NCBI GenBank assembly: GCA_910580015.1 | Contig: CAJTVT010000014.1 | Span: 1,870-42,890 of the forward strand | Direction of reading: 5' to 3' | DNA: 41,021 bases | Source: an uncultured Lachnospiraceae bacterium | GTDB taxonomy: Bacteria > Bacillota > Clostridia > Lachnospirales > Lachnospiraceae | Shown: piece by piece, positions 13,854-20,363 of the stretch | How the letters are laid out: every line of letters begins with the position of its first letter | Position numbering within the stretch: the first letter of the stretch is position 1 | Notes under the pieces: generated by a model | Told to the model about the DNA's origin: nothing | The model's input: only the letters and a program-made list of their open reading frames with translations | Database searches by the model: none | Made by a program: the position numbers and the translations under genes

Positions 13854-15308
13854 ATGGTACATTTGATTACAGAACTATCGAAATATACAATGATTATCCT
13901 GTTTGCACTGTATACTTATCAGTGTTTTTCAGCATTAAAGCGCAGCGTGGATAAAGAAGGACAAGCAGAAAAATTTAAAAGTCAAGTGTTTTACATGTAT
14001 TTATTTCATCTGAACGCTTATGCTGTACTGTATCTGTCCATGGAAAAAAATCCAGAGATCTTAAAATTTTACTTGATGCAAGTGGCATTTTTTACTGTCG
14101 TGCAGCTCTGTTATGGCATCTTTTATAAAAGAGTTTCAAAACTTGTGGTCAATAATATGTGTATGCTTATGTGCATTGGTTTCGTAATGTTGACCAGACT
14201 TTCCTACGAACATGCTATGAAGCAATTTCAGATTGCGGTCGTTTCCATGGCTCTAACTATGCTTATTCCTTTTTTTATCAGTCGTTTTCGCTATTTTAAA
14301 AGCCTCACCTGGCTATATGCCATTGCTGGAATCTCCATGCTTGGGGTTGTGGCAACTCTGGGAGCGGTTTCGAAGGGTGCCAAATTGTCTTTTTCCGTAG
14401 CAGGAATTAGCATTCAGCCCTCCGAATTTATCAAGATTATTTTTGTATTCTTTGTGGCCTCCATGTTCTATGAATCTACGGAATTTATTCAGGTGGTGAA
14501 GGCAACTGTGATCGCTGCATTGCATGTAATTATCTTGGTTTTGTCCAAAGATCTAGGTGCAGGTTTAATCTTTTTCATTGCCTACATGGTCATGTTGTAT
14601 GTTGCAACCAGAAAGCTTTCCTATTTTGCCGGAGGTCTGTTGTGTGGGGCGCTGGCCTCTGTAGCAGCATACCATCTGTTCCATCATGTTCGGGTCCGAG
14701 TTGTGGCATGGCAGGATCCATTAGCTGTCTTTGCAAATGAAGGAAACCAAGTTGCCAACTCCTTATTTGCCATAGGGACCGGAGGATGGTTTGGAATGGG
14801 GCTTAATCAAGGAATGCCTTACAAAATTCCAGAAGTAAAACAGGACTTTATTTTCTCAGCGGTAGCAGAAGAACTGGGCGGAATTTTTGCAATTTGTCTG
14901 ATTTTAGTATGTGTTAGCTGCTTCCTAATGTTTTTGAATATTGCCATGCAGATTCGAGATCCCTTTTATAAGTTAGTGGCGCTGGGCCTGGGAACCATTT
15001 ACGGCTTCCAGATTTTTCTTTCCATTGGCGGAGATATCAAATTTATCCCTTCCACAGGAGTAACCCTGCCATTGGTCAGCTATGGGGGAAGTTCACTTTT
15101 AAGCACACTGATTATTTTTGCAATTATCCAAGGCTTGTACTTACTGCGAGAACGGACAGAACGCGACGAAATACAGGGCAGCAAGAGAAAAAACAAAAAG
15201 GACAAGAAGAAAAAAGACGTTGGCAAAAAGAATCCAGAAGGGCGGAAAGGAGTAGAACCTGAATATGAAGAAAGCATCCACGGAACAAAAGTCCAGGACC
15301 TCGGCTAA
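13854..15308 (+). CDS. SEDS-family peptidoglycan glycosyltransferase (FtsW/RodA/SpoVE)
   Basis: 484 residues, an integral membrane protein with about ten hydrophobic segments. SEDS signatures are present: VLSKDLGAGLIFF, the loop around IGTGGWFGMGLNQGMPYKIPE with the following QDFIFSAVAEELGG, and STGVTLPLVSYGGSS. SEDS proteins polymerise lipid II into glycan strands together with a class B PBP. Here that PBP is the next gene, whose start lies inside this one. An extra N-terminal membrane region and a very lysine-rich C-terminal tail (about 440-465) make it longer than classical RodA. Whether it serves elongation, division or spore cortex cannot be told. Confidence 0.92.
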   Translation: MVHLITELSKYTMIILFALYTYQCFSALKRSVDKEGQAEKFKSQVFYMYLFHLNAYAVLYLSMEKNPEILKFYLMQVAFFTVVQLCYGIFYKRVSKLVVNNMCMLMCIGFVMLTRLSYEHAMKQFQIAVVSMALTMLIPFFISRFRYFKSLTWLYAIAGISMLGVVATLGAVSKGAKLSFSVAGISIQPSEFIKIIFVFFVASMFYESTEFIQVVKATVIAALHVIILVLSKDLGAGLIFFIAYMVMLYVATRKLSYFAGGLLCGALASVAAYHLFHHVRVRVVAWQDPLAVFANEGNQVANSLFAIGTGGWFGMGLNQGMPYKIPEVKQDFIFSAVAEELGGIFAICLILVCVSCFLMFLNIAMQIRDPFYKLVALGLGTIYGFQIFLSIGGDIKFIPSTGVTLPLVSYGGSSLLSTLIIFAIIQGLYLLRERTERDEIQGSKRKNKKDKKKKDVGKKNPEGRKGVEPEYEESIHGTKVQDLG

Positions 15309-16722
15309 AAATAGAAAAAATCGGGAATTTGCAATTATCACATACTCGTTTGTGGGTATATTTATGATGATGATGGGGTATTTTGCATATTTTCAGATTT
15401 TTCGAAGTGAGGATTTTATAAACAGTCCTTACAATACAAGGCAGAACACATTTGCAGAACATGTTATCCGAGGGGAAATCCTTTCTTCAGATGGAAAAAC
15501 ATTGGCGCAGACGATCACTGGTGAAGATGGAAGTGAGACAAGGTACTATCCCTATGGATCTATGTTTGCCCATGCAGTGGGATATGACAGTAATGGGAAA
15601 TCTGGAATTGAATCCTTTGGAAATTTCAGCCTTTTGCGCTCCCATACATTTTTTCTTGAACAGGTTCTAAACGGAATCCAAGATATCAAAAATCCAGGAG
15701 ACAATCTGGTGACTACTCTGGATTACCGCGTACAGGAAGTAGCCTATCAGGCGCTTGGGAGCAACCGTGGGGCTGTAGTGGTCTTAGAACCATCCACAGG
15801 CAAAATTTTGGCCATGGTGTCCAAACCAGATTTTGATCCTAATTCCATAGCGGCAGAATGGGAGAACATTATTTCTAATACGGACAGTGAAAATTCTGTT
15901 CTGGTAAACCGTACTACACAAGGACTTTATCCGCCAGGTTCCACTTTTAAAATCATCACCACCTTAGAATATCTGAGAGAACATCCAAATTATCAGGATT
16001 ATTCCTATGAATGTACGGGAAGTATCGCAATGGAAAATACAGAGATCCATTGTTATAACAATGCAGTACATGGATTGGAAGATTTAGAGACCTCCTTTGC
16101 TAAATCCTGCAATACTTCGTATGCAAATATCGGCCTTGGATTAAAAAAGAAAAAATTTGCTGGACTCTGCAATGAGCTGTTGTTTCATACCGATCTGCCC
16201 ATTGCATATCCTTCCAACCAGAGCAGTTTCGTATTGAATGCCGATTCCAATTCCGATCAGGTAACTCAGATGGCCATTGGGCAGGGAGAGACATTGGTAA
16301 CTCCGATGCACATGGCATTAATCACTTCTGCCATTGCGAATCAGGGAATTTTAATGCGTCCCTATATAATGGATCATACGGAAAATTACAAAGGAGTTCC
16401 TGTGAAAAATTATAAACCCTCAGCATATGGTTCTCTGATCTCTGAAGAAGAAGCAAAAAAACTTCAGGGATTGATGTCGAAGGTAGTCAGTGATGGCACT
16501 GGTTCCAAATTAAGTGGACAAATCTATCAGGCCGCAGGAAAAACTGGATCTGCGGAATTTAGCAATAATAAAGGAGAGAGCCACGCATGGTTTACTGGAT
16601 ATGCATCCACAGAAGAAAAAGGTAGTATTGTGGTAACTGTAATTGTAGAGAATGGTGGGGCTGGAAGCGCAGTAGCAGTTCCAATTGCAAAACAGATCTT
16701 TGACACTTATTTTGCTCCATAG
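15265..16722 (+). CDS. Class B penicillin-binding protein (peptidoglycan transpeptidase)
   Basis: 485 residues with one N-terminal membrane anchor (about 22-44). The transpeptidase motifs are all intact: S226-T-F-K229 (SxxK), S281-C-N283 (SxN) and K426-T-G428 (KTG). It crosslinks peptidoglycan and partners the SEDS enzyme encoded just upstream. The two genes overlap by 44 bases, with a GGAG site inside the upstream gene. The region before the catalytic domain is short (about 50-150) compared with PBP2 or FtsI, so the protein resembles actinobacterial PbpA. No PASTA domains are present. Confidence 0.93.
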   Translation: MKKASTEQKSRTSAKNRKNREFAIITYSFVGIFMMMMGYFAYFQIFRSEDFINSPYNTRQNTFAEHVIRGEILSSDGKTLAQTITGEDGSETRYYPYGSMFAHAVGYDSNGKSGIESFGNFSLLRSHTFFLEQVLNGIQDIKNPGDNLVTTLDYRVQEVAYQALGSNRGAVVVLEPSTGKILAMVSKPDFDPNSIAAEWENIISNTDSENSVLVNRTTQGLYPPGSTFKIITTLEYLREHPNYQDYSYECTGSIAMENTEIHCYNNAVHGLEDLETSFAKSCNTSYANIGLGLKKKKFAGLCNELLFHTDLPIAYPSNQSSFVLNADSNSDQVTQMAIGQGETLVTPMHMALITSAIANQGILMRPYIMDHTENYKGVPVKNYKPSAYGSLISEEEAKKLQGLMSKVVSDGTGSKLSGQIYQAAGKTGSAEFSNNKGESHAWFTGYASTEEKGSIVVTVIVENGGAGSAVAVPIAKQIFDTYFAP

Positions 16723-16764
16723 TACGGTTTCTGTCTGATAACGAATCCTAAAAAAATAAAAATC

Positions 16765-16793
16765 TTGCAAGATACCATAAAAAGGGGTATACT
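16765..16793 (+). promoter_or_regulatory. Promoter of the NUDIX gene
   Basis: TTGCAA (16765-16770), a 17-base spacer and TATACT (16788-16793), followed by a leader of about 32 bases to the start at 16832. Confidence 0.6.
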
Positions 16794-16831
16794 GTTTCTA
16801 AGTTCAAAAAACCACATCTGGAGGTATTGCA

Positions 16832-17284
16832 ATGATTGAAGCAACGAGTTGTGGTGGTGTGGTAATATTTCGCGGAAAGATTTTGCTTTTGTATAAGAAT
16901 TACAAGAACAAATATGAAGGCTGGGTGCTTCCAAAAGGGACGGTAGAGCCAGGAGAAGAATATCGAGAGACGGCAGCACGTGAGGTGCTGGAAGAGACAG
17001 GGGTGGACGCCCTGATTATCAAATATGTAGGAAAGAGCCAGTATTCCTTCACCGTCCCAGATGATACGGTGGAAAAAGACGTCCATTGGTATCTGATGAT
17101 GGCAGACAGTTATTACAGCAAACCACAACGAGAAGAATATTTTGTTGATTCGGGATATTACAAATTTCACGAAGCATATCATTTACTGCGTTTTGCAAAT
17201 GAGAAACAGATACTGGAAAAAGCATATAATGAATATCTTGATTTGAAAAAGAGTAATCTTTGGGGCAACAGAAAATATTTTTAA
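16832..17284 (+). CDS. NUDIX hydrolase
   Basis: 150 residues. The Nudix box fits the consensus exactly: G36-TVEPG-E42 then R50-EVLEETG, binding the divalent metal that helps split a nucleoside diphosphate linked to another group. WVLPKGTVEPGEE resembles the diadenosine polyphosphate / MutT-like branch. GGAGG lies 8 bases before the ATG. It has its own promoter and a hairpin after it, so it may be a single-gene unit. The substrate is unknown. Confidence 0.9.
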   Translation: MIEATSCGGVVIFRGKILLLYKNYKNKYEGWVLPKGTVEPGEEYRETAAREVLEETGVDALIIKYVGKSQYSFTVPDDTVEKDVHWYLMMADSYYSKPQREEYFVDSGYYKFHEAYHLLRFANEKQILEKAYNEYLDLKKSNLWGNRKYF

Positions 17285-17319
17285 CAATTTGCCAGCAAAG
17301 CCTGGTGCAGGTACAGAAA

Positions 17320-17352
17320 GAAAAGGTGCTCACGGGAAGCGGGCGCCTTTTC
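17320..17352 (+). terminator. Terminator-like hairpin after the NUDIX gene
   Basis: GAAAAGGTGC (17320-17329) pairs with GCGCCTTTTC (17343-17352) with one G-T wobble and a 13-base loop. The right arm ends in TTTTCC, so the T-stretch is inside the stem. Termination is plausible but not certain. Confidence 0.5.
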
Positions 17353-17388
17353 CTTATATCAGAAAACCGTCAATGAATGGAGTGTCAA

Positions 17389-17745
17389 ATGATCTGGTAC
17401 AAGGATTTTTATGCGGGAGACAGCATGAAAAAGAAAAGAAAACGAGTAAAATGGAAGATTCTTCACAACGCTGGGCAACTGGACGTCTATGTGATTACAC
17501 TCAGCAGCAATCCTGCAAATCTTCTGGATATCATTCCCTCCTGGGAACTGATGCAGAAGTATTATCCGAAAAAAGGGCTGTTTGTAGTGGGCGTAGATAA
17601 GGGATATGAAAATGCGATGGAGCTGGCTGGAAGAATTATTTTGGATGTATTCCAGAAAACCGGAAATCTAGATGTGAGGGATTACTTTCTGGAAAAACAT
17701 AGACAACAAACCAGAAAAGGACCTGTATGGAAATCCTGTTTTTGA
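17389..17745 (+). CDS. Conserved hypothetical protein
   Basis: 118 residues, not recognised. I start it at the ATG at 17389, seven bases after GGAG; an ATG at 17377 has no site. The N-terminus is very basic (KKKRKRVKWK), then a compact alpha/beta-like region (LDVYVITLSSNPANLLDIIP, GLFVVGVDKGYENAMELAGRI). No signal peptide or membrane segment. Its 3' end overlaps the DUF2953 gene by 19 bases, and GerW/YtfJ follows, so a role tied to the envelope or to sporulation is possible. That is only context. Confidence 0.7.
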   Translation: MIWYKDFYAGDSMKKKRKRVKWKILHNAGQLDVYVITLSSNPANLLDIIPSWELMQKYYPKKGLFVVGVDKGYENAMELAGRIILDVFQKTGNLDVRDYFLEKHRQQTRKGPVWKSCF

Positions 17746-18752
17746 TTTTAAAAATCATTGGTATTTTGTTGGCTGTTGTCCTTGGTCTGATACTGATAGT
17801 TCTGACGGTTCCGGTCCGTTACCGCATCGGTATGAAAGCCTGGGATGAAATAACAGGCACAGTGATAATTTCCTGGCTGTTTCGTTTGATAAAAGTGCAG
17901 ATCCAATATCAAGAAAATCGAACAGAATTTTTTGTGAAAATTCTAGGAATCTCTGTTATGCCCAAAAAAGAAAAATCCAGAAAACGGCGCAAACAACGCA
18001 AAAAAAAGAAGAAACAAAAAGATGTTGCAGACACGTTTATAAATGAAAATGAAGAATTGCAAGTGGAAATCAACGATACAGAAAGTTTCTCTGTCCAGGA
18101 AGACAACGTTAATCAGATCCCTGTAATACAGGAATTTGAAGAATTGCAAGTGGAAGTCAGCGATACAGAAAGTTTCTCTGTCCAGGAAGACAACGTTAAT
18201 CAGATCCCTGTAATACAGGAATTTGAGGAAACAGAATCTTTGGCACAACCCAAAAAAAAGAAAAAACAGAGAACACAGAAAACAAAAAAGTCTTCCAAGC
18301 AGGAGTTTTCCAGAAGTCGAACCTTCCGTGAAGAGGAAGAAGAAAGCGAACATCCATCTACTTTACAGACAATAAAAGAAAAAGTACAAAACATAAAAAA
18401 TTTGATTTTTGAAGAAACTAGTAAAAATGCTTTCCTTCACATATTCAAAGAATTTAAATATATCCTGCGCCATTTCTTTCCCAGAAAAGTTTCTGGAACA
18501 TTGGCATTTGGATTGAAAGATCCAGCCCTGACAGGACAGATTTTGGGAGCATTTTGTCTAATTCCTTTTTGGGCAAACTATCACATTGACTTAAAGCCTG
18601 ACTTTCAAACGGAGCATCCCTATGTGAAAGGCGAATTGTCTATGAAAGGTCATATCCGGTGCTGTCATACACTTTTGATAGCTTTCCGGTTAATCAAAGA
18701 TAAAAATATCAAAACATGGATCAAAAAATTTAGAGCGCATCAGGAGGTATGA
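17727..18752 (+). CDS. DUF2953 membrane protein with tandem internal repeat
   Basis: 341 residues. One N-terminal membrane segment (about 4-28) is followed by VPVRYRIG, typical of the DUF2953 family. A lysine/arginine-rich stretch (78-98), an acidic repeat region, a second basic stretch and a C-terminal domain with FFPRKVSGTLAFGLKDPALTGQILG follow. Residues about 109-166 are two nearly identical 29-residue units starting EELQVE. Family members often sit beside ytfJ/gerW, as here, which hints at a sporulation role of unknown kind. The stop overlaps an ATGA, but the next gene's true start is six bases later. Confidence 0.82.
   Translation: MEILFLILKIIGILLAVVLGLILIVLTVPVRYRIGMKAWDEITGTVIISWLFRLIKVQIQYQENRTEFFVKILGISVMPKKEKSRKRRKQRKKKKKQKDVADTFINENEELQVEINDTESFSVQEDNVNQIPVIQEFEELQVEVSDTESFSVQEDNVNQIPVIQEFEETESLAQPKKKKKQRTQKTKKSSKQEFSRSRTFREEEEESEHPSTLQTIKEKVQNIKNLIFEETSKNAFLHIFKEFKYILRHFFPRKVSGTLAFGLKDPALTGQILGAFCLIPFWANYHIDLKPDFQTEHPYVKGELSMKGHIRCCHTLLIAFRLIKDKNIKTWIKKFRAHQEV
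18051..18224 (+). repeat. 87-bp tandem duplication inside the DUF2953 gene
   Basis: Two adjacent copies, 18051-18137 and 18138-18224, differ by only two A-to-G changes that I can see. They alter Ile-Asn to Val-Ser in the protein. The unit is a multiple of three (29 codons), so the frame is kept. The near identity points to a recent duplication. Confidence 0.9.
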
Positions 18753-18754
18753 TT

Positions 18755-19183
18755 ATGCAAGACAATAATTTTAACACAACCGTACAGTCCCTATTCAAAG
18801 GCATGGATAACTTTATCACCACAAAAACTGTGGTAGGAGAGGCAGTGCACATTGGAGATACCATTATTCTTCCATTGATTGAGGTATCTTTTGGCGTGGG
18901 AGCTGGGGCATTTTGCCAGGATAAGAAAAACAATGCTGCTGGCGGCATGGGCGGCAGAATTGCACCAAGTGCAGTGTTAGTAATTCAAGATGGTGTTACC
19001 AAGCTGGTCAATGTCAAAAACCAGGATAGTATCACAAAGATTCTGGATATGGTGCCAGAACTTGTAAATAAATTTACGAGCAGAAATTCGGCAAAAAATT
19101 CAGAAGATTCCAATGAGAATGCCAAAAATGCGGCAGCACAGGAACTGGCAGAACAGTTAAATTTAAATTCCAAAGACGAATAA
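18755..19183 (+). CDS. ytfJ: Sporulation protein GerW/YtfJ family
   Basis: 142 residues. The family signature is clear: GEAVHIGDTIILPLIEVSFG, then GVGAGA, and GGMGGRIAPSAVLVIQDGV. In Bacillus this spore protein is needed for germination with some germinants and is made in the forespore. I start at 18755, seven bases after AGGAGG; the ATG at 18749 is one base from it. The C-terminal tail is asparagine- and alanine-rich and charged. A terminator follows. Confidence 0.9.
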   Translation: MQDNNFNTTVQSLFKGMDNFITTKTVVGEAVHIGDTIILPLIEVSFGVGAGAFCQDKKNNAAGGMGGRIAPSAVLVIQDGVTKLVNVKNQDSITKILDMVPELVNKFTSRNSAKNSEDSNENAKNAAAQELAEQLNLNSKDE

Positions 19184-19258
19184 ACATCGTTTGATTGCAA
19201 GCGTGATAAACCAAAACCTTACAAAAATTTTATTTGGTATTTTGTATGAAAAACAAAG

Positions 19259-19298
19259 ACAGAGCATATATTAAAAGTAATAAATGCTCTGTTTTTTT
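19259..19298 (+). terminator. Rho-independent terminator after ytfJ
   Basis: ACAGAGCAT (19259-19267) pairs perfectly with ATGCTCTGT (19284-19292), loop 16 bases, followed by a run of seven T. It closes the 17389-19183 group. Confidence 0.85.
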
Positions 19299-19307
19299 GG
19301 TGCTAGC

Positions 19308-19445
19308 ATGAAACGACTGATAGGTTTTATTTTGTTTTGGATTGCAGTTGGAATGGCAATTATGATTTTTTTACCCAATGAAGTATTGGGAATATTGATT
19401 ATTTTTGTGCTGCTTTTATTAGGATATAATTTATTTTGTTGTTGA
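19308..19445 (+). CDS. Small membrane protein, 45 residues
   Basis: An ATG at 19308 opens a 45-residue frame ending at TGA 19443. It begins MKRLIGFILFWIAVGMAIM, has FLPNEVLG as a short turn, then a second hydrophobic stretch ending LLLLGYNLFCC. Two membrane helices with a hairpin turn are predicted, and the Cys-Cys end is striking. I recall similar small clostridial proteins ending in a GYNLFCC-like tail, which supports it as real, but I cannot check this. The binding site is weak (TTGGTG) and the start lies just after a terminator, so expression may come from read-through. Confidence 0.55.
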   Translation: MKRLIGFILFWIAVGMAIMIFLPNEVLGILIIFVLLLLGYNLFCC

Positions 19446-19501
19446 AAAGAGAAAAACGGACAAGTTGAGTGAAAACGATTCTGGTGTATCCAATTCTCCT
19501 T

Positions 19502-19517
19502 CTGTGGTAGACCACAG
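19502..19517. promoter_or_regulatory. 16-bp palindrome
   Basis: CTGTGGTAGACCACAG has perfect 7-bp arms around a two-base centre. It lies between the small membrane protein and the rpmB terminator. It could be a protein-binding site or an RNA stem; no target gene is obvious. Confidence 0.35.
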
Positions 19518-19523
19518 CGTACT

Positions 19524-19561
19524 AAAAAGAGCAGTACATCGACATTGCCAATGAACTGCTC
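19524..19561 (-). terminator. Terminator of rpmB (minus strand)
   Basis: On the minus strand, GAGCAGT pairs with ACTGCTC (plus 19555-19561 and 19529-19535), extended after one T-T mismatch by CAT/ATG. Five T follow (plus-strand A at 19524-19528). It sits about 25 bases after the rpmB stop. Confidence 0.75.
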
Positions 19562-19583
19562 CCGGTTGAACATCTGAAATGAA

Positions 19584-19769
19584 CTAAGCTCTTTCAACTT
19601 TTCCGCTTTTTAAGCAAGAAGTACAAACATACATCTTCTTAGCGGCTCCATTTACTTTACATTTCACGGATTTAATGTTAGACTTCCACATTCTGTTGGA
19701 TTTTCTATGAGAATGGCTGACATTTTTTCCGAAATGTGCAGCTTTGCCGCAAACGCTACATTTTGCCAT
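19584..19769 (-). CDS. rpmB: 50S ribosomal protein L28
   Basis: 61 residues, the usual length. MAKCSVCGKAAHFGKNVSHS opens the protein. Four cysteines (C4, C7, C49, C52) form a zinc-ribbon, so this is the zinc-binding C+ form. The start at 19769 is set by AGGAGGTG seven bases upstream; a longer frame to 19787 would include the binding site. It is divergent from the asp23-like gene, an arrangement common in Firmicutes, and has its own promoter and terminator. Confidence 0.95.
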   Translation of the reverse strand: MAKCSVCGKAAHFGKNVSHSHRKSNRMWKSNIKSVKCKVNGAAKKMYVCTSCLKSGKVERA

Positions 19770-19794
19770 AATTGCACCTCCTTGCAACTTACTA

Positions 19795-19814
19795 AGTCTG
19801 CACTAACGCAGACT
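19795..19814 (-). promoter_or_regulatory. Leader hairpin of rpmB
   Basis: AGTCTGC (19795-19801) and GCAGACT (19808-19814) form a perfect 7-bp stem with a 6-base loop in the rpmB leader. It lies between the promoter and the ribosome binding site. No T-run follows, so it is not a terminator. A ribosomal-protein binding leader is possible. Confidence 0.45.
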
Positions 19815-19826
19815 CACAACAAAAGT

Positions 19827-19855
19827 ATTTTAACAGAAAGGAAACAAGAATGCAA
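19827..19855 (-). promoter_or_regulatory. Promoter of rpmB
   Basis: On the minus strand TTGCAT (19850-19855), a 17-base spacer and TAAAAT (19827-19832), with a leader of about 50 bases. Confidence 0.65.
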
Positions 19856-19893
19856 GGATAAAATGAAATTTTTGTAAAAAAGAGAAATATGTG

Positions 19894-19922
19894 TTTCTTT
19901 TTTATAGAAAACAGGGTATAAT
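19894..19922 (+). promoter_or_regulatory. Probable promoter of the asp23-like / DAK / recG operon
   Basis: A perfect TATAAT (19917-19922) with a weak TTTCTT -35 (19894-19899) at 17 bases. It lies about 65 bases before the ribosome binding site. Confidence 0.5.
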
Positions 19923-19934
19923 GTAAATAATTGG

Positions 19935-19954
19935 AAGCTTTCAGAAAGCTTTTT
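19935..19954 (+). terminator. Short hairpin with T-run in the asp23-like leader
   Basis: AAGCTTT (19935-19941) and AAAGCTT (19945-19951) form a 7-bp stem with a CAG loop, ending in four T. It follows the promoter closely, so it could act as a weak attenuator. It is AT-rich and may not be strong. Confidence 0.35.
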
Positions 19955-19993
19955 AAATTATCAAATATTGAACCGAAAAACGGAGGTTGCAGT

Positions 19994-20350
19994 ATGAAAG
20001 GACAAGTGGACACACAGTATGGTAAAGTGTTGATCAATACGGATGTTATCGCAATTTATGCCGGTTCTGTGGCAGTAGAATGTTTTGGAATTGTAGGGAT
20101 GGCTGCCGTAAACGTCAAGGACGGTCTGGTAAAGCTGTTAAAACGAGATTATTTGAATCATGGAATAAATGTTACAGTCAAGGAGAATAAGATTACCTTG
20201 GATTTTCATGTGATTGTCTCCTATGGGGTAAGTATTTCAACGGTTTCTGATAACCTGATCAGTACAGTAAAATATCAGGTTGAAGAATTTACTGGTATGG
20301 AAATCGAAAAAATCAACATCTTCGTGGAAGGTGTCAGAGTGATTGATTAA
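19994..20350 (+). CDS. Asp23/Gls24 family envelope stress protein (YloU-like)
   Basis: 118 residues. The Asp23 domain covers the protein: YGKVLINTDVIAIYAGSVAVE, GIVGM, and a C-terminal VEEFTGMEIEKINIFVEGVR. In Bacillus the equivalent yloU precedes yloV as here. The start at 19994 follows GGAGG; a longer frame from a TTG at 19931 would run through the leader hairpin. Asp23 proteins are linked to cell-envelope stress, but their molecular job is unclear. Confidence 0.92.
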   Translation: MKGQVDTQYGKVLINTDVIAIYAGSVAVECFGIVGMAAVNVKDGLVKLLKRDYLNHGINVTVKENKITLDFHVIVSYGVSISTVSDNLISTVKYQVEEFTGMEIEKINIFVEGVRVID

Positions 20351-20363
20351 GGAGGACGCGAAA

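Noticed and set aside
17943..18394. Phe-rich minus-strand frames
   Set aside because: They are the antisense of the lysine/glutamate-rich DUF2953 gene, which automatically gives Phe, Leu and Ser runs.
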